From Haliotis asinina (lineage: Eukaryota; Mollusca; Gastropoda; Lepetellida; Haliotidae), in NCBI RefSeq assembly GCF_037392515.1, contig NC_090287.1, positions 10,027,501 to 10,091,500 on the forward strand: DNA of 64,000 nucleotides, written 5' to 3'. Of the stretch, positions 59,601-64,000 are shown one piece after another. Positions within the stretch are counted from its first letter, which is position 1, and each line of letters opens with the position of its first letter. A program made the translations under genes and the position numbers. The notes below the pieces were generated by a model, which was not told the DNA's origin, ran no database searches, and saw only the letters and a list, made by a program, of their open reading frames with translations.

Positions 59601-61623
59601 TTGCTCTTTAAAGTGTAAGAAACTGCAGGGATTCTTGATTGGCTGTTGTCAAACAGTCTCCTAAGTGATATGTTTTAAGAGCGTGACAAACTCAGATGCT
59701 TTTTATCAGCATTTCTGTGTCGGATAAGAACCCTACAGTTGGAACTCCACTCACTCATGTCCTGTTTACGATGCAGGTGTATATTGCTAGCGTTCAGGCT
59801 GATGTGAACACCTGTGCCAAGAGGAACACCCACAAGTTTAAGTTGACGGACATAGAGAAGGTAAGGTCAACCAGGTCCTATGCCACAGTCATTGTTAACG
59901 ATTATTGGATGTTATGGGAGCATGATGGAGTTTCTTTATATAATTATTATTCTATGTCCCAAATGAATGATATCTTTACTATCTTTACTTTATTTGTAAT
60001 TATAAAATTCTGATGCATTTAAACTATTTTGTGTGACTATTATGTGACTGTTGTGTGATTATTGTGTGAACAGATCCAGAAGAAATGGGATGAAACACCC
60101 CGACACTTCCTCCATCTCGACATCCGCTGGCTGCTACAGGAAGACTCCATACAGGAGGTCAGTTTAGGGAGGGGTGGGTGAGGTGAAGGGTGGGGGATGT
60201 GTCTAGATGTGTGGGTAAGGTGGGTGTGAGCAGATGGCCACGCACATGTGTAGGGTAAGTGATGGGGTATTGGAGGAAGGTGAACATGTGTCAATGTTCG
60301 TGTTCTATAGGGCTCTATAGTGCATTTGGCTCAAAAGTGGACCGATGAATTGCTATCTAACTCAAAAACTAGTAAACATAACATAATCATTGAAACACTG
60401 ATCGTAATAAAAACATCATGCCAACTTTGTGAGGTTTTTGCAAAATCTTAACAAACTATCATAAAGATATTTACTCTGTTTACTATTTGTTACAAGGGGG
60501 AGACCCGTGAAGGTCCTGGGATAGAATAGGCCTTCAGCAACCCATGCTTGCCATAAAAGGCGACTGTGCTTGTAAAAGGCGACTAATGGGATCGGATGTT
60601 CAGGCTCTCTGACTTGGTTGACACATGTCATCGGTTCCCAATTGTGCAGATTGATGCTCATGTTGTTAATCACTGGATTGTCTGGTCCAGACTCGATTAT
60701 TTACAGTTCGCCACCATATAGCTGCAATATTGCTGAGTGCGGCGTAAAACTAAATTCACTCATTTACAAGGGGGAAGTGCAGAGAAAGAGACAGCCAGTT
60801 CTGTGAGAAGGGATGGAGACAGCACAGCACAGGCTAAATGAATCAAAAACATTGTCAGCACCTGTGCACATGCTTCTCGAATACTAGGCTGTCCCTTTCT
60901 CTGCACTCCTCCCTCGTAACAACGGTGAACGGTGTCAGTATTTTAATGATAGTTTGTTAAACAACTTTCTTATTTTTAGGTCCAAAATTCTGCAAAAACA
61001 ATACAGAGTTGGTGTGATGTTTTTAATACGATCAGCATTTCATTGATTATGTTATGTTTATTAGTTTTTGAGTTAGATTGCAATTCATCAGTCCGCTTTT
61101 GAGCCAAACACACTATATTTGTGGCCATGTTTGTGTGAGCACTATGGAAACTTAACATGTTAGTTATGGTACAAGTGCCATAAAAAGTATACCCAGTCAT
61201 TATATATTTATGATTACCTGGAAAGGTCAGAAAACCACCCTATAATCCTAACTGACTTGTGTAGAGGATTTATTATTGTCCCCTGCCGTATTAGGTTTGA
61301 GCTCTGTCCGTCCGAACTGATGGGGACAGATAATCGCAGGAACTATCATAGATAGGGAAACCAAATTTGGAATGTGTTTTCAGGACATGAATGTATTGGT
61401 GGAGTTACTAAACAGGACCCGTGGGGCGGTGCATATTGATGACCTTGTTATTCTTAAGACTGTAATTGTTTGACATCACCAGGTTGAGATGGAGGATCTC
61501 CCAGTAGCAGACAGTCCTGAAAACAAGGACAGCAAATCTGCTGGGAAGAAAGGGAAATCAGACAGGAAACAAAAGAATGATGATGATGATGATGTTGACG
61601 TGGAGCTCCATGGCTTTGGTGGG
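32264..61623 (+). CDS. YLPM1: YLPM1 orthologue, 18 coding exons, 3' end outside window
   Basis: Joined exons: 32264-32623, 33999-34293, 37842-37976, 38746-40162, 40929-41114, 41329-41368, 47764-48477, 49231-49554, 50133-50308, 50877-51055, 55276-55398, 56049-56226, 57165-57342, 58206-58325, 58930-59106, 59777-59860, 60074-60157, 61483-61623. All introns are GT..AG and phases chain without a break over 1637 codons. The start MYGNWPQ resembles the vertebrate YLPM1 start as I recall it, and the end (GLPGSGKT at residues 1421-1428, LCLDDYF near 1450-1455, FFPFIIVDA near 1505-1513, VEMEDL at the start of exon 18) follows the vertebrate kinase-like domain closely. Vertebrate YLPM1 is a nuclear phosphoprotein reported to bind protein phosphatase 1 and to affect TERT promoter activity; that role in molluscs is inferred. 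The middle is low-complexity Gly/Pro/Arg sequence and may differ between alleles. Transcript evidence would settle alternative exons. Confidence 0.93.
33680..33935 (+). mobile_element. Second type of tRNA-like SINE
   Basis: GGGTGCGGTAGGCAAGCAGG, CTAAAGCGTCAGGCTAGTG (A-box-like), a decayed B-box near GGTGTCAGGATTGAGCC, then an unrelated body with CACTAGAACCCATGGATCG and GCACTAGTTGCCTGGATATG ending in AT-rich sequence. The body and tail differ from the ACTC-tailed SINE. In YLPM1 intron 1. Confidence 0.55.
33999..34293 (+). CDS. YLPM1: YLPM1 exon 2 (to residue 218)
   Basis: Acceptor ACTTTCAG|GAT, donor CCAG|GTAAGA, phase 1 out. It encodes DLKPKDDAE, a Gln-rich helix (WQQQKQQQTQWNQW) and about six GYQG/GGYQ repeats from a 12-bp tandem repeat at 34136-34200, then Pro/Gln-rich sequence. 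GYQG repeats resemble low-complexity segments of RNA-binding proteins. Confidence 0.92.
34450..35294. mobile_element. 845-bp TTAA-flanked inverted-repeat transposon (MITE-like, piggyBac-type target)
   Basis: It starts AGGTCACATGCAAC and ends GTTGCATGTGACCT, a 14-bp perfect terminal inverted repeat. TTAA flanks both ends (34446-34449 and 35295-35298). The insertion splits a tRNA-derived SINE whose halves rejoin when it is removed. No transposase is coded, so it is a nonautonomous element. TTAA duplication is the hallmark of piggyBac, but the CCY end typical of that family is absent. A 24-bp perfect palindrome sits at 34575-34598. Confidence 0.85.
34575..34598. repeat. Perfect 24-bp palindrome inside the TTAA element
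   Basis: Half-site TTTTCCCCCAGC followed directly by its exact complement, with no spacer. It lies about 125 bases from the left end of the transposon. It could fold as a cruciform or be a binding site for the element's transposase; no function is shown. Confidence 0.9.
35400..37640. other. YLPM1 intron 2, AT-rich, nothing recognised
   Basis: Very AT-rich (clearest at 35900-36800), with no open frame of note. Might be a further decayed element between the SINE and the telomere-like tract, but I found no ends. Confidence 0.5.
37661..37722 (-). repeat. Interstitial telomere-like (TTAGGG)n tract
   Basis: CCCTAACCCTAAACCAAACC and CTAACCCTAACC on the + strand, hence TTAGGG on the -. About seven imperfect units, 120 bases upstream of YLPM1 exon 3. 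Confidence 0.8.
37842..37976 (+). CDS. YLPM1: YLPM1 exon 3 (to residue 263)
   Basis: Acceptor TTTTTAG|GAGCC, donor AAAA|GTGAGC. It encodes a charged helical segment, EEEKEFDVQYKQWKEQYDTW, comparable to the vertebrate EWEREFQLWEEQ block as I recall it. It is the first half of the one conserved N-terminal helical region and continues without a gap into exon 4. Confidence 0.93.
38746..40162 (+). CDS. YLPM1: YLPM1 exon 4, large low-complexity exon (to residue 735)
   Basis: Acceptor TTTTCAG|ACCATC, donor CAGAT|GTAAGT. It opens with NHPNKDQFRQYEEQWQQYEQ, matching the vertebrate HPHKDQLQEYEKQW motif as I recall it. Three near repeats of KQGTQGNQQFPRDS type follow (38930-39060). Then comes a long tract of GGPRF, FGGP and RGG-like motifs broken by acidic stretches (EDNLNEDDMEEGFGDEDEEE; ENEGGEDIEEESAEDY; EEEEEE). 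Alternating basic Gly/Arg and acidic blocks suggest a disordered, possibly RNA-associating or condensate-forming segment. Confidence 0.93.
40535..40794 (+). mobile_element. Core-tail retroelement, 5'-truncated, 9-bp target duplication
   Basis: Starts at CTTCAGCAACCCATGC and ends in ACTCGCACTCGCACTCGTAC. TATATTGTA lies at 40526-40534 and 40795-40803. In YLPM1 intron 4. Confidence 0.8.
40929..41114 (+). CDS. YLPM1: YLPM1 exon 5 (to residue 797)
   Basis: Acceptor AACACAG|GCAAG, donor CCAAT|GTAAGT. It continues the acidic-then-RGG pattern: QEEELEDETIPEEEMGEDYQ, then GPRGRGGPQ and RGRGGPRG. Phase 2 in and out. If exon 4 is read through its donor the frame stops at once (TAA at 40164), so splicing here is required. 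Confidence 0.9.
41329..41368 (+). CDS. YLPM1: YLPM1 exon 6, 40-nt microexon-like
   Basis: Acceptor ATTTTCAG|GAACCC, donor GGATG|GTACGT. It encodes NPRGPGPYGGSRM. Without it exon 5 (phase 2 out) could not join exon 7 (phase 0 in), so phase gives independent support. The following 6.4-kb intron holds the DIRS-like relic. Confidence 0.85.
42137..44072 (+). pseudogene. Upstream ORF pieces of the DIRS-like element (gag-like, unassigned)
   Basis: Several open pieces (42137-42571, 42384-42734, 43130-43453, 43659-44072) code for Ser/Lys/Arg-rich and mixed sequence, including QLNFGVSMYHLFNPKKFPLH and LPDGRFTDLHNQEPS. I assign them to the 5' part of the DIRS element by position only, because no family motif is certain. 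Confidence 0.5.
44180..44660 (+). pseudogene. DIRS reverse transcriptase remnant
   Basis: Reading across one stop gives CLDDGIQIHKDP, a decayed version of the YLDD catalytic motif, then LLTQLGW, INLLKSELEPSQDLQFLGIR and LLTLRSLQCLPILLTSAKDM. The KSELxPSQxxxFLG block is typical of DIRS/Ngaro reverse transcriptases. Stops and frame changes rule out function. Confidence 0.75.
44580..45230 (+). pseudogene. DIRS RNase H remnant and downstream linker
   Basis: In shifted frames: MVHLFVDASLQGE (first acidic residue), HINLLEIKAVINAIQHWSSH (conserved Glu), VHTENGGV (position of the usual TDN, here TEN) and VCHIPGAKNVIS (the HIPG motif). Beyond is VPDPQAWTLSA, then LITPYWPA-like sequence, as in the DIRS region after RNase H. 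The Asp-to-Glu change and frameshifts mark it as dead. Confidence 0.72.
47764..48477 (+). CDS. YLPM1: YLPM1 exon 7 with 10-residue GGPRGQAPGQ repeats (residues 812-1049)
   Basis: Acceptor TTTTTTCAG|CCTGG, donor AACTG|GTAAAC, both phase 0. The first two-thirds is a tandem array of 30-bp units coding for GGPRGQAPGQ and variants; units at 47831-47950 are nearly identical and later ones drift. The tail is charged (KIEDKEEKKDGASEQ, QDDDDETPLKL). The Gly-X-Y look is collagen-like, but the rest of the protein is nuclear, so this is convergence by repeat growth. Confidence 0.92.
47780..48290 (+). repeat. Coding minisatellite of 30-bp units in YLPM1 exon 7
   Basis: CACCAGGACAGGGTGGCCCA plus AGAGGTCAAG forms the unit; copies at 47831, 47861, 47891 and 47921 are almost identical and others diverge to 48290. 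Each codes for ten residues, so copy-number change keeps the frame. Confidence 0.92.
48532..48712 (+). mobile_element. Core-tail retroelement, decayed
   Basis: CCTCAGCAACCCATGATTGT, then TCTATGGTCCAAACTTG, ATTAAGTACAGACACTG and TAGCTGGAATATTGCTGA. Many changes and no tail. In YLPM1 intron 7. Confidence 0.65.
48840..48922 (+). mobile_element. Short decayed SINE piece
   Basis: GTTGGGCTAGCCTAGCAGTG recalls the SINE head, and AACTACACTCACTCAGC its tail; the middle is deleted. In YLPM1 intron 7, just after a core-element copy. Confidence 0.45.
49231..49554 (+). CDS. YLPM1: YLPM1 exon 8 with DGNF repeats (residues 1050-1157)
   Basis: Acceptor TCTCCAG|GATGG, donor TATGAT|GTAAGT, 108 codons in phase 0. 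A 12-bp repeat gives NFDGNFDGKFDGNFESNF and so on. It is followed by RGGPRGRPPHGGPWGRGRG, then an acidic/Pro/Tyr tail ending ADYPPYD. Confidence 0.91.
50133..50308 (+). CDS. YLPM1: YLPM1 exon 9 (to residue 1215)
   Basis: Acceptor TTTTCCAG|CCCTTC, donor GACAG|GTATGT. Encodes PFDRDYPPRIPPPHPHDPYA and DPYYDRRDPYYDR, a Tyr/Asp/Arg/Pro-rich segment like the DRD/ERD-rich middle of vertebrate YLPM1. Phase 2 out. Confidence 0.9.
50877..51055 (+). CDS. YLPM1: YLPM1 exon 10, first DYGH motif (to residue 1275)
   Basis: Acceptor TGTTTCAG|GTATG, donor TAAAG|GTATGG. Encodes YDDYYRDPYRSRYPD... and ends with ETIDYGHKQVGDSK. The IDYGH motif parallels TVDYGHGRD of vertebrate YLPM1 as I recall it. Confidence 0.9.
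51065..51418 (+). repeat. Tandem repeat of about 42-bp half-units in YLPM1 intron 10
   Basis: CTTCTTTCTTTGATAGCTAT and TTCTTTCTTAAATAGTTATT alternate, each followed by TCAGATTG or TGATATTG and TCACTCA/CCCA. About eight half-units, the first four (two 83-85-bp composites) most alike. Confidence 0.85.
51470..52110 (+). repeat. Tandem repeat with ~150-bp period in YLPM1 intron 10
   Basis: GTCTACATTT (or GTGTACATTT) recurs at 51604, 51755, 51906 and 52055, spacing 149-151 bases. Each unit also has TTGACCTTATTTTCAAGGTC and a TACCCAGCATCTT-type block. About four diverged units. The period is near nucleosome size, which may be chance. Confidence 0.85.
52640..53840 (+). pseudogene. Dead pogo/Tigger-type DDE transposase
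   Basis: Pieces in order: AKYAVDHGNTCSKAF; HFSKVLGVSLSESVV region; KSASELPADFDEKKEEFIKA; VINFDQTGVKIVPVSG (first Asp); ILLPPQVIYQCTTNKC; WHMNHSANHWSTEENMLIYI; SLLIFDVSVAQV (second Asp); FVPTGCTGELQPMDLPVN (third Asp, about 31 residues on); LDMKDHFINWYANKVSE. This is the DDE_1 superfamily pattern. In-frame stops include TGA at 53528 and TAG near 53137, with frameshifts before 53213. It lies in YLPM1 intron 10. Terminal inverted repeats were not found by eye. Confidence 0.85.
54722..54990 (+). mobile_element. Core-tail retroelement, complete, 13-bp target duplication
   Basis: Starts GACCCGTGAAGGTCC and ends GTGTAAAACTAAACTCACTC. ACATCCATACTCC flanks it at 54709-54721 and 54991-55003. In YLPM1 intron 10. 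Confidence 0.88.
55125..55200 (+). mobile_element. Core-tail retroelement 5' fragment
   Basis: GATCCAAGGTAGAATAGGTC, TTCAGCAACCCATGC and GCTTGTCGTAAGACATGAC are the first third of the family. In YLPM1 intron 10, shortly after the complete copy at 54722. Confidence 0.6.
55276..55398 (+). CDS. YLPM1: YLPM1 exon 11, second DYGH motif (to residue 1316)
   Basis: Acceptor TTCCTGCAG|AAGAC, donor AAGGG|GTGAGA. Encodes PYQAPAVIDYGHGRGPSEEL, then Ser/Asp/Arg. This repeats the DYGH motif of exon 10, so the two exons may have arisen by duplication. Phase 1 in and out, so skipping it would keep the frame. Confidence 0.9.
56049..56226 (+). CDS. YLPM1: YLPM1 exon 12, RD/RE dipeptide run (to residue 1375)
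   Basis: Acceptor CATCTTTCAG|AATTTG, donor GAGCA|GTAAGT. Encodes EFDAFGRGDRGSSERDRYER, then about twenty alternating DR/ER dipeptides, then VRFRPDEKEQ. RD/RE runs are shared with splicing-associated nuclear proteins such as U1-70K and with vertebrate YLPM1. Confidence 0.91.
57165..57342 (+). CDS. YLPM1: YLPM1 exon 13, P-loop (to residue 1435)
   Basis: Acceptor CATTTCAG|AGAGTT, donor ATCCGT|GTAAGT. Encodes KVEDLLCSPGRKSRPPQ, then IVIILRGLPGSGKTYVSKLI. The Walker A motif GLPGSGKT is intact at residues 1421-1428. This begins the conserved kinase/ATPase-like domain of YLPM1. No substrate is established that I know of. Confidence 0.95.
57860..58200 (+). repeat. GTGATCATGGTGGTATATGAT minisatellite in YLPM1 intron 13
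   Basis: Units of about 23 bases (TGTGATCATGGTGGTATATG) run across the intron and are interrupted once by a partial copy of exon 14. The array abuts the acceptor of exon 14. Confidence 0.88.
57956..58020 (+). pseudogene. Partial duplicate of YLPM1 exon 14 with its own acceptor
   Basis: These 65 bases match 58206-58270 with about seven differences, and both are preceded by GGT/A CTGTGTGTAG. The copy would read DKELTNGGNARQMLCLDDCF then M. A GT follows at 58019, so 57956-58018 is a 63-nt frame-preserving cassette. Without that donor the reading meets TGA soon after. I treat it as a pseudo-exon copied along with the minisatellite. Confidence 0.82.
58206..58325 (+). CDS. YLPM1: YLPM1 exon 14 (residues 1436-1475)
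   Basis: Acceptor GTGTGTAG|GACAAG, donor AGAAGG|GTAATT, 40 codons. Encodes DKELANGGSAPRMLCLDDYF then charged sequence ending MVTRR; the LSLDDYF motif is typical of vertebrate YLPM1. A partial copy of this exon lies 250 bases upstream at 57956-58020. Confidence 0.95.
58625..58718 (+). mobile_element. tRNA-SINE fragment
   Basis: GTGATTCCCCTTATGGGTAC, then ACATGTGAAACCCATACTCAG and TGTCTCCTGCC, matching the SINE from its B-box onward; the head is lost. It is in YLPM1 intron 14. Confidence 0.65.
58930..59106 (+). CDS. YLPM1: YLPM1 exon 15 (residues 1476-1534)
   Basis: Acceptor GTTGTAG|GTGCTG, donor TTCCAG|GTATTC. Encodes VLEYEYEAEMESAYRDNLLK, then NGFFPFIIVDAVNE, with IIVD a Walker B-like strand, and HFEDFWSYAKSKGFQ. 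Almost line-for-line like vertebrate YLPM1. Confidence 0.95.
59375..59604 (-). mobile_element. Core-tail retroelement, - strand, 14-bp target duplication
   Basis: Begins with seven GAGT units (complement of the tail), then TTTTACGCCGCACTTAGCAA and so on. TCTTTAAAGTGTAA flanks it at 59361-59374 and 59605-59618. It lacks the first ~30 bases of the family, a 5' truncation. In YLPM1 intron 15. Confidence 0.87.
59777..59860 (+). CDS. YLPM1: YLPM1 exon 16 (residues 1535-1562)
   Basis: Acceptor GATGCAG|GTGTAT, donor GAGAAG|GTAAGG, 28 codons. Encodes VYIASVQADVNTCAKRNTHK, matching the vertebrate VYLAEMSADNQTCGKRNIHG stretch as recalled. Confidence 0.93.
60074..60157 (+). CDS. YLPM1: YLPM1 exon 17 (residues 1563-1590)
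   Basis: Acceptor TGTGAACAG|ATCCAG, donor CAGGAG|GTCAGT, 28 codons. Encodes IQKKWDETPRHFLHLDIRWL then LQEDSIQE, corresponding to the vertebrate WETAPRHMMRLDIRSLLQ stretch. Confidence 0.93.
60316..61117. mobile_element. Long-inverted-repeat (foldback) DNA element in YLPM1 intron 17
   Basis: The left arm starts TATAGTGCATTTGGCTCAAA at 60316 and the right arm, read on the - strand, starts TATAGTGTGTTTGGCTCAAA at 61117. The arms then share CTAACTCAAAAACTA, AACATAACATAATCA, TAACAAACTATCAT and GTGCAGAGAAAG. The left arm is 60316-60500 plus 60775-60795, interrupted by a core-tail element. The right arm is about 60888-61117. The spacer is only about 90 bases and codes for nothing. Target duplication is not clear beyond a possible TA. 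Confidence 0.78.
60501..60763 (+). mobile_element. Core-tail retroelement, complete, 11-bp target duplication
   Basis: Starts AGACCCGTGAAGGTCC, passes GGCCTTCAGCAACCCATGC, CATCGGTTCCCAATTGTGC and CTGGTCCAGACTCG, and ends GCGGCGTAAAACTAAATTCA. TTACAAGGGGG occurs at 60490-60500 and 60764-60774, an exact 11-bp duplication. It has no coding capacity and about 263 bases, so it behaves as a SINE. It is inserted in a foldback element. Confidence 0.88.
61483..61623 (+). CDS. YLPM1: YLPM1 exon 18 (residues 1591-1637), last exon in window
   Basis: Acceptor ATCACCAG|GTTGAG, donor GGTGGG|GTAAGT, 47 codons. Encodes VEMEDLPVADSPENKDSKSA, a Lys-rich stretch, then NDDDDDVDVELHGFGG. The next expected block (vertebrate GYIPKSKWEMD) is absent from the remaining 2.4 kb, so the gene continues past 64000. 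Confidence 0.91.
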
Positions 61624-63637
61624 GTAAGTAGGCAGGCTGACATTCACAGAGATTCCTTATGTTGTATTGTACATGTGCTGCGTGACTTTGAAGACCTTAC
61701 CTTTCAGTCACTGGTATCACTTAAGGTAGGTGCTTGACAATTCCTTTCTTTTGTCTTGTGTCCTCATCAGTTGGACAATGTCAAATCTGAACTCTAGAGT
61801 TACTATACCAGGTTATTTTAAACTAAACTGATATCATATATATGATAAAAAGAAAATGGAAACAAATCATTTAACCCTATACCTAAAAAGTTTTAAAATA
61901 AATCAAATTACACAATGTGGTGTTACCACATATCATTCACAAGTTTGCAAAATGCAAAATGCACCATTCACTATAACATTAGAAATGAACAATAATTGAA
62001 CAACCAGCTTTTGATATAATAAAGATTTTTGATTAAATTCAGTTTCAAGTGTGGATATTGATCTATATGACACACATCATTTTCTTACCTTACTTGCACC
62101 AGCCATAAACATACAATAGTGGTATGGTCTATTCCTCAGTGTGACATGGCTTACATGGGGATTTACATAATCTAATGTTTCAATAATTTTGTGAGTTATT
62201 CATGGTTACTTGAATAAACTAATATACTTCACACTATAACAAATATCACACAGCTGCCCAGTATTGTGTGTGAGTCCTGTTTATAACATTTCCTGTGTTT
62301 TGAAAAATACAAATTTATGACAATACACCAATACATGTTGACGCGAACCGAATATTTTTTACACGATGAAGATATTGCACCATCATGGTAAGTACACAAA
62401 AAATAGATACTAGTAAAGCAAGAGGTGGCGGAGTTGGTTAGAGTTGGAGACCATGTATTACTATAATCATATTCAGTGGCATGGATGTTCCTTTAGATAA
62501 TGCAGCACCTGGTGCAATGAACTTAAGTGTTGATACACTAGTCCTATAATAAGGCATCAACTGTCACTTGCCATGCCTGTACTTACAGGACAAGTAACAT
62601 CTTGTTTTCTGTCACTTATCAGAGTTGCATTTAAGTGGTTGATTTTCAAGGCACAATGTGTCACTTTGCTTCTCTAGAAAAATAATTATGCATTTCTTTC
62701 AGTAATACTATCAGCCCTCAGGAAAACTACTATATAATGTATTCCCAAGAGAATTATGTCTTTAGATTGCTGTGTTGAATTAAAAAGTTTGAATGAATCA
62801 AAGCAATATTGCATTAGCTTGACTCTCACTCCTGCTTCCAGCCGACTTTATTCCAAGCAAACTCCATAGAGTTATGTCCCTTGGAGCATTCTTTCTGAAT
62901 ATCCCACCCACAGCTTGTGACTGAAACTACTCCGGCAAATGCCAAGAACAACACGTGTGACTGTTTTTGGTGTACGGAGCAATCATTTACATTCCATATA
63001 GGGCAAGAGTGTTATCTGTATGGAAGCTGCCTGTCTTTAATTTTCAATTATCAATTACAGGCAAGTCGTAAGGCATAATAAGTCATTTATTGTATAAACA
63101 GGAAGCCAGAGTGAGTGCATATGCCCCTATATGTATAACCAAGGATGGCAATTTACCATGAACCTCTGGATTTTGGCCATTTTTTTTTGTAAACTGATCT
63201 ATTTTGTGAATCATCTGAACCCCCATTTGATGACACAGTATAAGTTTTCAGCTGAAAACCAATTTCCCTGTTGCCATCCCTGTATAACATAGGACAAAAT
63301 ATTGCAGTTCATGCATAATATATAAATAAAATGGCCCATCAAAAAGTAAATTATCCACCCCGCTTGAACAATAGTTTTCTTACATGTATTGAATATAGAT
63401 TGACAAACATTGCACTTAAATGCCATCATCAATGATGTTGATTTACCATCATGTCACACGACTGTGCTCATCCATACAAAGTACTTATTGTTGTGTCTTT
63501 CAGGAATTTATATCCATATCCTCCATATTTAGTATTTTCAGAAACACCCCCAACCCACCCTCAAACCTCCTGCCTTAATATGTATTATTCCTAACATATA
63601 ATGCAGGATGGATGATGACCTGTTTTCTTGTGTAAGC
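61624..63637. other. YLPM1 intron 18, no further exon found
   Basis: Searched for the expected YIPKSKWEMD block of YLPM1 and did not find it. A GTGGCGGAGTTGGTTAGAG segment at 62427 resembles a tRNA 5' end but has no partner arm. Confidence 0.5.
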
Positions 63638-63805
63638 TGTGGTAGTTGGGTAGACTAATGGTTAAAGCGTTCACTCATCACAAAGTAGACCCAGGTTTGA
63701 TTCTGTGCATGGATGCAATGTGTGAAGCCCATTTCTGGTTTCCCTGCTGTGATATGAATATTGAATATTGCAGGAAGGGACATAAAACTAGACTCACTTG
63801 CTTAT
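63638..63805 (+). mobile_element. tRNA-derived SINE
   Basis: TAGTTGGGTAGACTAATGG and GTTAAAGCGTTCACTCATC, B-box AGGTTTGATTC, TGTGAAGCCCATTTCTGG body, tail GGACATAAAACTAGACTCAC. Same family as 30001. It lies in the intron after YLPM1 exon 18. Confidence 0.85.
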
Positions 63806-64000
63806 TTGTGTGTAAGATGCACACTTGTATGTGTACCTTGTGCACCATCATAATTATGATGTATTGCTGTACGTGAACAAATGTAATATTTCACAGTCAG
63901 TAAGAAGTGCGAATTTTGTGATAAAACATTGTAAGCCAACTAAACTGCATTTTTTTCATATTAGGCAATATTCTATAATTTAGAGAAAAGGAACACCATG

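Noticed and set aside
62420..62510. GTGGCGGAGTTGGTTAGAG, resembling the 5' part of a Leu/Ser tRNA
   Set aside because: No B-box or acceptor-stem complement follows at the right distance; at most a SINE or tRNA fragment.
1..64000. CRISPR arrays, bacterial operons, riboswitches, replication origins
   Set aside because: The window is animal nuclear DNA; tandem repeats seen have no spacer structure.

Overview
This is a piece of an animal nuclear genome, most probably from a marine gastropod close to the abalones (Haliotis). The support is an intron-rich gene with GT..AG introns, an AT-rich background full of microsatellites, and two abundant short repeats that end in a GCGGCGTAAAAC...(ACTC)n tail. 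I remember repeats of this kind as typical of abalone sequence; that link is from memory, not from a search.

The only gene I can identify with confidence is YLPM1 (YLP motif-containing protein 1, a nuclear protein with a C-terminal P-loop kinase-like domain), on the + strand. I traced 18 coding exons from 32264 to 61623. Every junction is GT..AG and all phases agree, giving 4911 nt or 1637 codons, still open where the window ends. The protein starts MYGNWPQ, then has Pro-rich and Gln/Gly/Tyr-rich segments, a WKEQ/WQQYEQQ helical block, very long Gly/Pro/Arg low-complexity repeats, Tyr/Asp/Arg-rich segments with two DYGH motifs, an RD/RE dipeptide run, and the GLPGSGKT kinase-like domain. The last exons, expected to hold the PP1-binding end, lie beyond the window.

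Positions 1-32000 are mainly intergenic: decayed retroelements, tandem repeats and small DNA-transposon pieces. A tentative two-exon, 62-codon gene lies on the - strand at 20500-20198 with a perfect CRE site upstream. A minisatellite at 5.4-7.0 kb becomes more uniform from left to right. A roughly 200-bp block occurs twice at 23.2 and 24.5 kb. A degenerate Tc1-like transposase fragment lies near 8.4 kb.

The YLPM1 introns are a record of transposition. Intron 2 carries a TTAA-flanked inverted-repeat element inserted in a tRNA-derived SINE. Intron 6 holds a broken DIRS-type retrotransposon. Intron 10 holds tandem arrays and a dead pogo/Tigger transposase. Intron 13 has a minisatellite with a partial copy of the following exon. 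Intron 17 has a long-inverted-repeat foldback element invaded by a short retroelement with an exact 11-bp target duplication. I saw no CRISPR array, rRNA gene, intact tRNA gene or intact transposase.
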